Of a DNA stretch of 64,000 nt, positions 33,262-42,391 are shown piece by piece. This DNA is from Microbacterium sp. 1S1 (GTDB lineage Bacteria; Actinomycetota; Actinomycetes; Actinomycetales; Microbacteriaceae). Position 1 is the stretch's first letter, and each line of letters starts with the position of its first letter. A program made the translations under genes and the position numbers. The notes under the pieces were generated by a model, which saw only the letters and a list, made by a program, of their open reading frames with translations, did not search any database and was not told the DNA's origin. Where the stretch lies: contig NZ_CP043430.1 in NCBI RefSeq assembly GCF_008271365.1, positions 1,240,001-1,304,000 of the forward strand. Reading direction: 5' to 3'.

Positions 33262-34790
33262 CCGACTCCCGCCAGACCTCGGGACCCGAGACCGGGCCCT
33301 TCGCCGCCGGTCACGCGCCGAAGAGTCCGTGGCCCGCGCTGTGGGCCCTCGTCATCGGGTTCTTCATGATCCTCGTCGACACCACGATCGTGTCCGTCGC
33401 GAACCCGGCGATCAAGGTCGCCCTCGATCCCGACACGAACAACCTCGACAACGTGGTGTGGGTCACGAGCGCCTACCTGCTCGCCTATGCCGTGCCGCTG
33501 CTCATCACCGGGCGGCTCGGCGACCGCTTCGGGCCGAAGAACATCTACCTCATCGGGCTCGCGGTGTTCACGCTCGCCTCGCTGTGGTGCGGACTGTCGA
33601 CGACGCTCGAGGGGCTGATCGCGGCCCGCGCGGTCCAGGGGCTCGGTGCCGCGTTCATGACCCCGCAGACCATGGCCGTCATCACCCGCACCTTCCCGCC
33701 GAACCGCCGCGGTGCGGCGATGGGCCTCTGGGGCGCCACGGCCGGCGTCGCCACGCTCGTCGGCCCCCTCGCGGGCGGCCTGCTCGTCGACGGCTTCGGG
33801 TGGGAGTGGATCTTCTTCGTCAACCTCCCCGTCGGCGTCGTCGCCTTCGTGCTCGCCTGGATCCTCGTGCCCACGCTGAAGACGCACCCGCACCGGTTCG
33901 ACCTCGTCGGCGTCGTCCTCAGCGCGCTCGCGCTGTTCCTCATCGTCTTCGGGCTGCAGGAGGGTGAGAAGTACGACTGGGGCACCATCGCGGGTCCGGT
34001 CTCGGTCTGGGGCCTGATCATCGCCGGCGTCGTGGTGCTCGCGCTCTTCATCGTGCAGCAGGCGCGCACCCGCAGCGAACCCCTCGTGCCGCTCGCGCTC
34101 TTCCGCGACCGCAACTTCTCCGGCGCGAACGTCGCGATCGCCGCGGTCGGCTTCACCGTCACGAGCATGTCCCTGCCGATGATGTTCTTCCTGCAGACCG
34201 CGCGCGGTCTGACCCCGACCGAGGCGGCGATGCTGCTCATCCCGATGGCTGTGCTGTCGGGCGTGCTCGCCCCGGTCGCCGGGAAGATCCTGGACCGCGT
34301 CGACCCCCGGATCATCCTCGTCCCCGGCCTGCTCTGCGTCGCCGGCGCCCTCGTCTGGTATTCCACCCTCACCACGATGGACACCCCCATCCTGATGTTC
34401 CTGCTGCCGTCCGCGCTGATGGGCATCGGCAACGCGGGCATGTGGGGGCCGCTCGCCACCACGGCAACGCGCAAGCTGCCGCCGCGGCAGGCCGGTGCCG
34501 GTGCGGGCATCTACAACACCACTCGCACCATCGGCTCGGTCATCGGCTCCGCGTCGATCGCCGCGTTCATGCAGTCGCGGCTGGAGGCCAACCTCCCCGG
34601 CCTGTCCGACGCTCCGGCCGGCTCGGGCGACGGTGCGCTGCCGCCGCAGATCGCCGAAGGCTTCGCGGCAGGCATGTCCCAGACGCTGCTGCTGCCCGCC
34701 GGTGTGATCCTCGTCGCGCTGGTCGCCTCGCTGTTCCTCCGCGGCCAGGATCGGAAGGACGAGCCCGTCGCCACGACCCCTCCGGCCTGA
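33258..34790 (+). CDS. MFS drug exporter, DHA2 (14-span, EmrB/QacA) family
   Basis: A 510-residue proton-coupled exporter. It shows the first helix with the motif D1-like FMILVDTTIVSVANPAI, motif A GRLGDRFGPKNIYL, motif C-like GLWGATAGVATLVGPLAGGLL, and about 14 hydrophobic segments. The last 25 residues are cytoplasmic. It is co-transcribed with padR. Likely substrates are toxic organic compounds; none can be named from the sequence. Confidence 0.9.
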   Translation: MTDSRQTSGPETGPFAAGHAPKSPWPALWALVIGFFMILVDTTIVSVANPAIKVALDPDTNNLDNVVWVTSAYLLAYAVPLLITGRLGDRFGPKNIYLIGLAVFTLASLWCGLSTTLEGLIAARAVQGLGAAFMTPQTMAVITRTFPPNRRGAAMGLWGATAGVATLVGPLAGGLLVDGFGWEWIFFVNLPVGVVAFVLAWILVPTLKTHPHRFDLVGVVLSALALFLIVFGLQEGEKYDWGTIAGPVSVWGLIIAGVVVLALFIVQQARTRSEPLVPLALFRDRNFSGANVAIAAVGFTVTSMSLPMMFFLQTARGLTPTEAAMLLIPMAVLSGVLAPVAGKILDRVDPRIILVPGLLCVAGALVWYSTLTTMDTPILMFLLPSALMGIGNAGMWGPLATTATRKLPPRQAGAGAGIYNTTRTIGSVIGSASIAAFMQSRLEANLPGLSDAPAGSGDGALPPQIAEGFAAGMSQTLLLPAGVILVALVASLFLRGQDRKDEPVATTPPA

Positions 34791-34938
34791 CCGCGCGAAC
34801 CCCGACACGCCGGTATCCGCGCGGGTTCCGGCGGGGGTCGGCGCCCCGCCGGGATTCCGGTGCGCGGGAGCCGCAGGGTTAGGGTGGATGGTCGGCGGCC
34901 GCCGGGTCGCCCCATCTGATCCCCGAGGAGCTCTCGAC

Positions 34939-36423
34939 GTGAGCCGAAATCCGTCCTCTGCACCGAGCCGTCTGCGCCGCCTCGGCCGCACCGCCGGCGC
35001 GTCCGCGCTCGCCGCCTTCGTCGCCGTCGGCGCGTTGCTCGTCGGCGCGACCCCCGCCACAGCCGCCGACGACGGCGAGACCTATGTCATCGGCACCGAC
35101 ACGACCTTCGCGCCGTTCGAGTTCACGAACGAGTCCGGTGACCTGGTCGGCATCGACATGGACCTCCTGCGTGCGATCGCCGAGGACCAGGGCTTCGACG
35201 TGGAGATCCGCCAGCTCGGCTTCGACGCCGCCGTGCAGGCGCTGCAGTCGAACCAGGTCGACGCCGTCATGGCCGGGATGTCGATCACCGAGGAGCGCCA
35301 GCAGACCTTCGACTTCAGCGACCCGTACTTCACGAGCGGCGTGCAGCTCGGCGTGCTCGAGTCCAGCGACATCGAGTCCCTGGATGACCTCGACGGCAAG
35401 ACCGTCGCGGTGAAGACCGGCACGCAGGGGCAGACCTTCGCCGAGGAGAACGCCGACGAGTACGGCTTCCGCATCACGCCGTACCAGGACACGACCGACA
35501 TGGTCGATGCGGTCAAGGCGGGTCAGGCCGTCGGCTACTTCGAGGACTTCCCGGTGCTCGCCTACGGCATCCAGCAGGGGTCCGGCTTCCGGCTGGTCGG
35601 CGAGCCCGCGCTCGGCGGCGAGTACGGCTTCGCGGTGAACAAGGGCGAGAACGCCGAGCTTCTGGAGATGTTCAACGCCGGCCTCGCCAACCTGCAGGAC
35701 TCCGGCGAGTACGACGAGATCGTGGACACCTACCTCGCGTCGGGCGACGACGCGCAGGAGGCGCAGCCCACCGACATCATCTCGGTCGCGGTGAAGTACT
35801 GGCCGGCCCTCATGCAGGGGCTCTGGCTCACGATCCTCGCCACGATCGTCGCGGTGGTCGCCGCGTTCATCCTCGGGATCATCTTCGGATTCGGACGCCT
35901 GTCGAAGTTCGCGCCGTTCCGCTGGGTCGCGACGGCCTACGTCTACGTCTTCCGCGGGACCCCGATCCTGATCCAGGCGTTCTTCGTGTTCTTCGCCATC
36001 CCGCAGCTGATCCCCGACCTCAAGTTCGATCCGTTCGTGGCCGGTGCGATCACCCTGTCGCTGAACACCGGTGCGTACATGACGGAGATCATCCGCGGCG
36101 GCATCCAGGCCGTCGACCCCGGTCAGGCGGAGGCCTCCCGCTCGCTCGGCCTGAGCCACTGGAAGACGATGCGCAAGGTCGTGCTGCCGCAGGCGTTCCG
36201 GATCATGATCCCGTCGTTCGTGAACCAGGGCATCATCACGCTGAAGGACACCTCGCTCATCAGTGTCATCGGTCTCGCCGAGCTGACGTTCGTCTCGCGC
36301 CAGATCATCGCCTCGACGTATCTCTCGGCGCAGGTGCTGACGATCGTCGCCATCATCTACTTCGTCGTGATCACGCTGTTGACGCTGCTCGCGAACCGCC
36401 TGGAGAGGAAGGCCAACGCATGA
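34939..36423 (+). CDS. Amino-acid ABC importer: fused substrate-binding protein and permease
   Basis: A 494-residue fusion. A signal peptide (residues about 1-42, ending ATPATA-ADD) leads to a family 3 solute-binding domain (about 45-270: [29 protein letters not shown] ... [25 protein letters not shown]). A His/Glu/Gln/Arg-type permease domain follows (about 285-490: [43 protein letters not shown], and the EAA loop [25 protein letters not shown]). GTG 34939 has GAGGAG upstream. The stop overlaps the ATPase start. The ligand is a polar amino acid, perhaps glutamine or glutamate. Confidence 0.92.
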   Translation: MSRNPSSAPSRLRRLGRTAGASALAAFVAVGALLVGATPATAADDGETYVIGTDTTFAPFEFTNESGDLVGIDMDLLRAIAEDQGFDVEIRQLGFDAAVQALQSNQVDAVMAGMSITEERQQTFDFSDPYFTSGVQLGVLESSDIESLDDLDGKTVAVKTGTQGQTFAEENADEYGFRITPYQDTTDMVDAVKAGQAVGYFEDFPVLAYGIQQGSGFRLVGEPALGGEYGFAVNKGENAELLEMFNAGLANLQDSGEYDEIVDTYLASGDDAQEAQPTDIISVAVKYWPALMQGLWLTILATIVAVVAAFILGIIFGFGRLSKFAPFRWVATAYVYVFRGTPILIQAFFVFFAIPQLIPDLKFDPFVAGAITLSLNTGAYMTEIIRGGIQAVDPGQAEASRSLGLSHWKTMRKVVLPQAFRIMIPSFVNQGIITLKDTSLISVIGLAELTFVSRQIIASTYLSAQVLTIVAIIYFVVITLLTLLANRLERKANA

Positions 36424-37148
36424 GCAAGATCGAGGTCAGGGACCTGCACAAGTCCTTCGGCGACAACGAGGTACTCAAGGGCATCGACCTCACGGTCGAG
36501 GACGGCGAGGTCATCGCGGTCATCGGCCCCTCCGGCTCGGGCAAGTCGACGCTGCTGCGCTGCCTCAACAAGCTCGAGGAGCCCACCTCGGGGCACGTCG
36601 TCATCGACGGCGTCGACCTCACCGACAAGAGCGTGAAGCTGGACGAGGTGCGCCAGCGCATCGGCATGGTGTTCCAGCACTTCAACCTGTTCCCGCACAT
36701 GACCGTGCTGGAGAACATCACGCTCGCCCCGGTGGAGCTCGGCCGCATGACGAAGGCCGAGGCCCGCGACCGTGCCCGGTCGCTGCTCGAGCGTGTCGGT
36801 CTCTCGGAGAAGGCGGATGCGAAGCCCGCGTCGCTCTCCGGCGGTCAGAAGCAGCGCGTGGCGATCGCCCGTGCCCTTGCGATGGACCCCGAGATCATGC
36901 TGTTCGACGAGGCCACCAGCGCTCTCGATCCCGAGATGGTGGGTGAGGTGCTGCAGGTCATCCGCGATCTCGCCGAGGGCGGCATGACCATGGTGCTCGT
37001 GACGCACGAGATGGGCTTCGCCCGCGAGGTGTCCGACCGTACGGTCTTCATGGACGGCGGCGTCGTGGTCGAGGAGGGCGCCCCCGCCGACCTGTTCGGT
37101 GCTCCCAAGAACGAGCGCCTCCAGGACTTCCTGTCCAAGGTGCTCTGA
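36420..37148 (+). CDS. Amino-acid ABC transporter ATP-binding protein (GlnQ type)
   Basis: A 242-residue ATPase that drives the fused binding protein/permease. It has Walker [11 protein letters not shown]-loop [13 protein letters not shown], signature SLSGGQKQR, Walker [15 protein letters not shown] and the H-loop [11 protein letters not shown]. It ends the two-gene operon at a strong terminator. Confidence 0.96.
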   Translation: MSKIEVRDLHKSFGDNEVLKGIDLTVEDGEVIAVIGPSGSGKSTLLRCLNKLEEPTSGHVVIDGVDLTDKSVKLDEVRQRIGMVFQHFNLFPHMTVLENITLAPVELGRMTKAEARDRARSLLERVGLSEKADAKPASLSGGQKQRVAIARALAMDPEIMLFDEATSALDPEMVGEVLQVIRDLAEGGMTMVLVTHEMGFAREVSDRTVFMDGGVVVEEGAPADLFGAPKNERLQDFLSKVL

Positions 37149-37164
37149 CCCCGTTCGATTCGCA

Positions 37165-37201
37165 CACAGGGCTGCATTCCGTCGAGGAATGCAGCCCTGT
37201 G
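37165..37201. terminator. Bidirectional terminator
   Basis: A perfect 16-bp stem, CACAGGGCTGCATTCC with its complement, around loop GTCGA, between the convergent ATPase and purD genes. Confidence 0.9.
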
Positions 37202-37219
37202 CGCTACTCGCGGCGGTGG

Positions 37220-38497
37220 TCAGTCGGCGACGCGGGCGGCGATGTCGGTGCGGTGGTGGGCGCCGTCGAGGCGGATGCGCCCGATGGCGTCGTACGCGCG
37301 GGCCCGCGCGGTGCGGAAGTCTGGGGCCACGGCCACGACGTTCAGCACGCGGCCGCCCGTCGCGATGAGCGATCCGCCCGGGGCGTCGGGGCTGGCGGTC
37401 GCGGCGTGCACCAGACGCACCCCTTCGACGGCGGCGGCGTCGGCCAGGCCCTCGATCGGGCGCCCGGTCTGCGGCGCCTCCGGGTACCCCTCGCTCGCCA
37501 GGACCACGGTGATCGCGACCTCGTCGCGGAACACGGGCTCCGGCTGATCCTCGAGCGTGCCGGACGCGGCGGCGAAGAGCAGCTGTGAGAGCGGGGTCTC
37601 CAGTCGCGGCAGGACGACCTGAGTCTCCGGGTCGCCGAACCGCGCGTTGAACTCGATCACGCGGACGCCGTGTGGGGTGAGGATCAGACCGGCGTAGAGG
37701 AGCCCGATGAACGGCGTCCCCTCGGCGTCGAGCTGCCGGACGACCGGGAGGGCGACGTCGCGGGTGACCTCCTCGACGAAGGCCCGCTCACTGCCGAACT
37801 GCTCCGCGAGCCAGGGCAGCGGCGAGTACGCGCCCATCCCACCCGTGTTGGGACCGGCATCACCGTCGAACGCCCGCTTGAAGTCCTGCGCCGGGCTGAG
37901 AGCCCGAACCGTGTCGCCGTCGCTGAGGAAGAACAGCGAGACCTCGGGTCCGGACAGGAACTCCTCGACGAGGACGGGGCCGGCCGGGAGGTACTGCTCC
38001 GCGTGCGCCAGGGCTTCCGCGCGGTCGGAGGTGACGACGACGCCCTTGCCCGCGGCGAGTCCATCGGCCTTGACCACGTGCGGGGCGCCGAGCTCGTCGA
38101 ACGCGGCCTCGACCTCGGCGACGGTGGCGGCGCGGACCGCGCGGCCGGTGGGCACACCGGCGGCGTCCATGACCCGCTTGGCGAAGGCCTTGGAGCCCTC
38201 GAGCTGCGCGGCGGCCTTGCCGGGCCCGAAGACCGGGATGCCGCGGCCGCGGAGCTCGTCCGCGACGCCCGCGACGAGCGGAGCCTCCGGGCCGATGACC
38301 ACCAGGTCGACGGCGTGCTCATTGGCGAAGGCCGTGACCGCGGCACCGTCGAGCGGGTCGAGGGCGACGGGGGTCGCGTCCTGCGCGATGCCCGCGTTGC
38401 CCGGGGCGACGAGGATCTCGTGCGCGGTGGACTCGGCGCGCAGCGCCAGGATGATCGCGTGCTCACGGGCACCGGAACCGAGGACGAGGATCTTCAC
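37220..38497 (-). CDS. purD: Phosphoribosylamine-glycine ligase
   Basis: A 425-residue ATP-grasp enzyme for step two of purine synthesis. It has KILVLGSGAREHAI, the IGPEAPLVAGVADEL motif, KADGLAAGKGVVV (ATP-grasp loop), DAGPNTGGMGAYSP, GLLYAGLILT and EFNARFGDPETQ. It is transcribed alone; a Family A repeat lies upstream. Confidence 0.97.
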   Translation of the reverse strand: MKILVLGSGAREHAIILALRAESTAHEILVAPGNAGIAQDATPVALDPLDGAAVTAFANEHAVDLVVIGPEAPLVAGVADELRGRGIPVFGPGKAAAQLEGSKAFAKRVMDAAGVPTGRAVRAATVAEVEAAFDELGAPHVVKADGLAAGKGVVVTSDRAEALAHAEQYLPAGPVLVEEFLSGPEVSLFFLSDGDTVRALSPAQDFKRAFDGDAGPNTGGMGAYSPLPWLAEQFGSERAFVEEVTRDVALPVVRQLDAEGTPFIGLLYAGLILTPHGVRVIEFNARFGDPETQVVLPRLETPLSQLLFAAASGTLEDQPEPVFRDEVAITVVLASEGYPEAPQTGRPIEGLADAAAVEGVRLVHAATASPDAPGGSLIATGGRVLNVVAVAPDFRTARARAYDAIGRIRLDGAHHRTDIAARVAD

Positions 38498-38544
38498 GCG
38501 TCCAGCCTAGCGAGGCGTGTAGCGGGGGTTTCGGGCAGTGCCTC

Positions 38545-38630
38545 GTTCACAACTCAGGACGATGGGTCCGGCTGCGGCGAGCCGGCGGCTGATCCGGGCA
38601 GATCGGCCGTGGTTCTCCTGAGTTGTGCAC
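38545..38630. repeat. Family A inverted repeat, copy 3
   Basis: Left arm GTTCACAACTCAGGA (38545-38559) and right arm CTCCTGAGTTGTGCAC (38615-38630, one mismatch in the arm). It lies between the NUDIX gene end and the purD start, both on the minus strand. Confidence 0.82.
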
Positions 38631-38657
38631 CGGGTCGGTGGGTGAGAGGCGGCGGGG

Positions 38658-39332
38658 TCAGAGCTCGATCGGGCGCTCGGCGGCCGTGTCCCAGGGCACG
38701 GTCCAGCCGGTCGCGTCGAACAGCGCGTCGAGCACCATGGCGGTGAACCCCCACACGATCGTGCCGTCCACGTCGAACGCGGGCCCGCGGAACGTGCGGC
38801 CGGCGCGGGACACGGTCGAGGTGAACCGGGTCGCGGGGTCGAGGAGCTGGGCGACGGGCACGCGGAACACCTCCACGGTCTCGGCGTGATCGACGGCGAC
38901 GACGCGGGACGGCGACTGCCACCACGCGAGGACGGGGGTGACGAGGTGGTTGCTGGCCGCGAGCGGGATGGCGGGGAGGGTCGCGAGGACCTCGACGCCC
39001 GCGGGGTCGAGGCCGGTCTCCTCCTCGGCCTCGCGGAGCGCTGTGGCCACCGCATCGGCGTCGGCCGGCTCGGTGCGTCCGCCAGGGAAGGAGACCTGAC
39101 CGGGATGCGACGAGAGAGTCGGGGCGCGGCGTTGCAGCAGCACGTCGAGGTCGCGCGCGACGGCCGCGTCGACCGTGGGCGCGGGGACGCGGTCGAAGAC
39201 GCCGAAGAGGATCAGGACGGCGGCGTCGTGCGCGGTGCCGGGGTCGGCGAGAGGCGGGATCGGCACGCTCCAGGACGGGTCGGCCGCGGCGGCGAGCAGC
39301 TCGGCTCGGGCGCCCTGCGGATGCATGCTCAT
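38658..39332 (-). CDS. NUDIX hydrolase (CoA pyrophosphatase-like)
   Basis: A 224-residue hydrolase of nucleoside-diphosphate-linked compounds. The Nudix box is clear: the Gly of PGGRTEP leads to REAEEETGLD with the metal-binding glutamates. Upstream residues LQRRAPTLSSHPGQVSFPGG match the NUDT7/8 CoA pyrophosphatase subgroup signature. ATG 39332 is chosen, with a second ATG six bases later. The open frame beyond this start is shadow of other genes. Confidence 0.88.
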   Translation of the reverse strand: MSMHPQGARAELLAAAADPSWSVPIPPLADPGTAHDAAVLILFGVFDRVPAPTVDAAVARDLDVLLQRRAPTLSSHPGQVSFPGGRTEPADADAVATALREAEEETGLDPAGVEVLATLPAIPLAASNHLVTPVLAWWQSPSRVVAVDHAETVEVFRVPVAQLLDPATRFTSTVSRAGRTFRGPAFDVDGTIVWGFTAMVLDALFDATGWTVPWDTAAERPIEL

Positions 39333-39380
39333 GTCATCGAGCTTATGACCGGGCCGCCGTGGCGGATCTAGGGTGGGGGG

Positions 39381-39749
39381 ATGGCCAAGAAGATCGACGT
39401 CGTCGACGGGCGTGCGGCGCTCGGTGCCGTCCGGGACGCGGAGGCCGCCGGCGCCAAGCCGCCGAGGGCGGAGCTCGCCACGGCCGTGCGCTATCTGCTG
39501 CAACTGCTCGACGAGAAGGCGCCGGGCAACAGCGTCGAGGTGCGGGTCCCGCCGTTCGGGGCCGTGCAAGTCATCCAGGGTCCGCGGCACACGCGCGGCA
39601 CACCGCCGAACGTCGTAGAGATGGACGCCGCCACCTGGATCGCGGTCGCCACCGGCGCCGAGGCCTGGGCCGACGCCGCGACAGCCGGACGCATCCACGC
39701 CTCGGGCACGCGCGCGGACCTCGCCGCCGTGCTCCCGCTGCGGCCCTAG
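39381..39749 (+). CDS. Sterol-carrier-family-like small protein
   Basis: A 122-residue protein that resembles the SCP2-like proteins common in actinobacteria: two N-terminal helices (AALGAVRDAEA, LATAVRYLLQLLDEKAPG), the strand pattern VEVRVPPFGAVQVIQGPRHTRGTPPNVVEMDAATWIAVATG, and a final helix. The PPNVVEMDAxTWI stretch is the family-typical segment. It is probably a soluble lipid-binding or adaptor protein. No operon partner is evident, since the next open stretch is a fragment. Confidence 0.7.
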   Translation: MAKKIDVVDGRAALGAVRDAEAAGAKPPRAELATAVRYLLQLLDEKAPGNSVEVRVPPFGAVQVIQGPRHTRGTPPNVVEMDAATWIAVATGAEAWADAATAGRIHASGTRADLAAVLPLRP

Positions 39750-39750
39750 C

Positions 39751-39912
39751 GTCGCGACGGCGGCCGTCCCCGCGCCGGCGACGACCGAGCAGGCTCCGGT
39801 GTGGCCGTGGATCATCGGCGGCCTGGTCGTCGTGGCCCTGGCGGCGGGCGGGGTGCTGATCGCACGCCGCGTGCGGAGGGGGGAGCCGGCCGAGACGACG
39901 ACCGAGGGCTGA
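39751..39912 (+). pseudogene. Orphan C-terminal membrane-anchor fragment
   Basis: In frame 39751-39912 the sequence reads AVPAPATTEQAPVWPWIIGG, then a hydrophobic helix and RRVRRGEP to a stop. This looks like the Pro/Thr linker, membrane helix and basic tail of a secreted membrane protein of CopC-tail type. There is no start codon with a ribosome binding site, and upstream the frame reads shadow of the sterol-carrier gene. A small protein starting at the in-frame GTG of QAPVWPW is possible but unsupported. Confidence 0.45.
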
Positions 39913-40013
39913 GTCCGGCGGGCTGCGGAACCGCCGTTCCCCTGGCGCACAGGGAGGAGGGCGGTTCCGCCTACCGGGTGCGCGGCGCCTCTGGACGGTG
40001 GGACAATGGAGAC

Positions 40014-40346
40014 ATGCCCTCTCACGACAGCCACCAGACCGTCGAAGCGACCGTGCGCCGCGTGCCGCGGTACGGCGTGCTCATGGGCATCGGCGTCGTG
40101 CTGGGCGTGATAGCCGCCGGCATCCTCACCATGACCGGTAGCTTCGAGCAGTCGGAAGCGCTCGACGTCGTCTATCCCCCGGGCCAGGTCTTCGGCTTCC
40201 TCCTGCTCTGGACCGCCCCGATCGGGCTCGCTCTCGGGGGCGTCGCCGGGCTCGTGCTCGAGCGTCTCGCCCGTCGCCACGATCGCGTCGTGACCGTCGA
40301 CCGGGAGACCGTGGTCGACGACGACGACGACACGGACCGCGGCTAG
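40014..40346 (+). CDS. Small two-span membrane protein
   Basis: A 110-residue protein with a short polar N-terminus, two membrane helices (GVLMGIGVVLGVIAAGILTMTG and VFGFLLLWTAPIGLALGGVAGLVLE), and a charged tail ending in a run of Asp. The intervening loop SFEQSEALDVVYPPGQ may face outside. ATG 40014 follows a GGAC-AATGGAGAC leader. I recognise no family with certainty. The stop codon shares CTAG with the stop of the convergent gene. Confidence 0.65.
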   Translation: MPSHDSHQTVEATVRRVPRYGVLMGIGVVLGVIAAGILTMTGSFEQSEALDVVYPPGQVFGFLLLWTAPIGLALGGVAGLVLERLARRHDRVVTVDRETVVDDDDDTDRG

Positions 40347-40948
40347 GCGAGCTCGGCGATCACGGGGCGGATGGCGGAGTCGAACGCCACGACGTCCCGT
40401 CGGAGTCCGTCCGTCACCGCGACCGTGAGGTCGCCGATCCACCAGACTCCGCGCTGCGACAACGGCAGCACCTGCACGTTCAACTCGAACGAGTGGGCGC
40501 GGCGGCCGATGTCGCGCTCGAACTCCGCGATCGCGCTCGCGTACGCCCGATAGGCGTCTCCGCCGGTGTGGCTCTTCATCGCTCTGACATAGCGATCGTG
40601 CGCCGTCTCCGCATAGCGCACCGCGCTGCCGGCATGCGGACGGATCGCCGCGGTGAGCGCCTCGGCGCCGCTCGCCGGGAGGGCCACCAGAGTGTCGAAG
40701 CCGTCGATGAGTTCCAGCGGGACGTCGGAGTGATGCGCGCGCGGTTCGACGGTCATGTCCCAGTAGTCGCGCCACTGCGCCTCGACCTCGGAGGACGCGT
40801 CGGCGGCGTCCGGCGCGCGGACCGGAAGGTCGCGGAGGGCCGGCAGATCCAGCGGCGCCCGGATGCCCAGAAGCTGCCGGAGAGCGAGCGCGACGAGCAC
40901 CGAAACGCTCGCGTCTTCGCGGATGAGCCACTGCGGCTTGTCGGCCAT
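40343..40948 (-). CDS. Hypothetical protein
   Basis: A 201-residue soluble, mostly helical protein with no motif I can name. It starts MADKPQWLIREDASVSVLVALALRQLLG and ends VWWIGDLTVAVTDGLRRDVVAFDSAI. ATG 40948 is chosen because sequence upstream in frame is low-conservation Pro/Ala/Gly-rich and crosses the divergent promoter region. The last four bases overlap the convergent small membrane-protein gene. Confidence 0.6.
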   Translation of the reverse strand: MADKPQWLIREDASVSVLVALALRQLLGIRAPLDLPALRDLPVRAPDAADASSEVEAQWRDYWDMTVEPRAHHSDVPLELIDGFDTLVALPASGAEALTAAIRPHAGSAVRYAETAHDRYVRAMKSHTGGDAYRAYASAIAEFERDIGRRAHSFELNVQVLPLSQRGVWWIGDLTVAVTDGLRRDVVAFDSAIRPVIAELA

Positions 40949-41099
40949 GGCCCCATCGTAGGCGGGCGCGGCGGCCGCGCCGAGCCCCGGCACGGTAATG
41001 CTCTGCGAGAGCCGCGTCAACCCTCGCTGCGATCCTCGACCCCCGGAGTAGAACTGCAGGCACGTCGGCGGCCGTCGGCGGGAGTCGAGAGGAAGAACG

Positions 41100-41972
41100 A
41101 TGTCGCAGAGCAATGCACAAGGTGCCGCGGGCGGCGGTACGACCGAGTCTCCGGGGACGGTCCGGACCGCTGCACACGAGGCGGCAGGTGTCGCCGGCAC
41201 GGCGAAGGACGAGGCGGCGGGCGTCGTCGAGACCGCGAAGTCCGAAGTCGGCGCGGTGGCTCACGAAGCCAAGGATCAGGTCCGAGACCTGTATCACCAG
41301 ACCAAGAACGAACTGTCGGAGCAGGCGGCGGTGCAGCAGCGCCGGGTCGCGGACGGACTCCGGTCCGTCGGCGGCGAGCTGGATTCGATGGCGCAGAACG
41401 CGGACGGGGGCGTCGCGGCCGACCTGGTCCGCCAGGCGTCGACGCGCATCCAGGGGATCGCCGGCTGGATCGGCGACCGCGATCCCGGTTCGCTCCTCAC
41501 CGAGGTGAAGTCGTACGCACGCGCCAAGCCCGGAACGTTCATCGCCGTCGCGGCGCTCGCCGGTCTCGTGGCCGGCCGGCTGACCCGTGCGCTCTCCGAG
41601 GGCGCAGCGGACTCCGCCTCCTCGGGTACGGGGTCCGGCACGCCCGGTTCCGCCGCCGCAGGGGCGACTCCGGCCATTCCGCCTCGCCCCGTCGTCCCGG
41701 CTGCGGGCACTCCGGGGGCCGTCCCCGGCAGCGCCGGTGCCGCAGGAGTGGTCGGCGGTGCAGGAGTCGCCGAGAACACGACCCTCGGCGAGCCACCCCT
41801 GCCGACCGACGGCACGGTGCCCGGCGCACCGGACGGCATGAGCGGGATCGACGCCGGCACGGCACCGTGGGGTGTCACTCCCCGCGGCGAGACGGTGGAC
41901 GACGGGGACACGCCGCTCTACGACCGGACGGACGCCGCCAACCGCGGATCCGGTGACGAGGAGCGACCATGA
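41100..41972 (+). CDS. Envelope-associated Ala/Gly-rich protein with one membrane segment
   Basis: A 290-residue protein. Residues about 20-70 are Ala/Lys/Glu repeats like late-embryogenesis or DUF883-type helices (AAGVAGTAKDEAAGVVETAKSEVGAVAHEAKDQV). Then a helical region leads to a membrane segment (PGTFIAVAALAGLVAGRL, about 142-160), and the last 120 residues are a Pro/Gly/Ala-rich disordered tail. It is the first gene of a three-gene operon with ATGA overlap. By context it probably works at the inner face of the membrane with the holin-like protein. Confidence 0.7.
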   Translation: MSQSNAQGAAGGGTTESPGTVRTAAHEAAGVAGTAKDEAAGVVETAKSEVGAVAHEAKDQVRDLYHQTKNELSEQAAVQQRRVADGLRSVGGELDSMAQNADGGVAADLVRQASTRIQGIAGWIGDRDPGSLLTEVKSYARAKPGTFIAVAALAGLVAGRLTRALSEGAADSASSGTGSGTPGSAAAGATPAIPPRPVVPAAGTPGAVPGSAGAAGVVGGAGVAENTTLGEPPLPTDGTVPGAPDGMSGIDAGTAPWGVTPRGETVDDGDTPLYDRTDAANRGSGDEERP

Positions 41973-42391
41973 CCGACGCCACCCCCACACCCTCGGAGCA
42001 GAAGGCCGAGACGACGTCTCTCGGCGATCTGCTGAGCGAGGTCACCAGCGACCTGTCGACCCTGATGCGGCAGGAGCTGGAACTGGCGAAGGCGGAGCTC
42101 AAGCAGTCGGCCACCCGTGCCGGTCGCGGGGCGGGCATGCTCGGCGGGGCGGGATACGCCGCGCTGATGGCCGTCTTCTTCCTGTCCGTCGCCCTCTGGT
42201 GGGCCCTGGGCGCGTACGTGACCGGCCTCGGCTGGTCCGCCGTGATCGTCGCCGTCATCTGGGCGATCGTCGCCCTCGTCCTGTTCATGACCGGACGCAA
42301 GCAGTTGAAGAGCATCGAAGGGGCTCCGCGCACCGTGGACAGCCTCAAGCGCATCCCCGATGCGGTGAAGAGGAATGAGGAGAACAAATGA
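41969..42391 (+). CDS. Phage-holin-superfamily-like membrane protein (DUF1469 type)
   Basis: A 140-residue protein with an N-terminal amphipathic helix (SLGDLLSEVTSDLSTLMRQELELAKAEL) and two membrane helices (GYAALMAVFFLSVALWWAL and WSAVIVAVIWAIVALVLFM). This architecture is typical of chromosomal 'Actinobacteriophage holin III superfamily' proteins, which are not phage genes. It overlaps the genes on both sides by four bases. Confidence 0.82.
   Translation: MTDATPTPSEQKAETTSLGDLLSEVTSDLSTLMRQELELAKAELKQSATRAGRGAGMLGGAGYAALMAVFFLSVALWWALGAYVTGLGWSAVIVAVIWAIVALVLFMTGRKQLKSIEGAPRTVDSLKRIPDAVKRNEENK

Noticed and set aside
39333..41990. Very long minus-strand frame extending the NUDIX gene to 41990
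   Set aside because: The NUDIX protein begins at 39332. Upstream translation is low-complexity antisense of four other genes.
41969..42391. Holin-like gene as evidence of a prophage
   Set aside because: No other phage genes lie nearby. This protein type is chromosomal and common in actinobacteria, within a DUF3618 operon.
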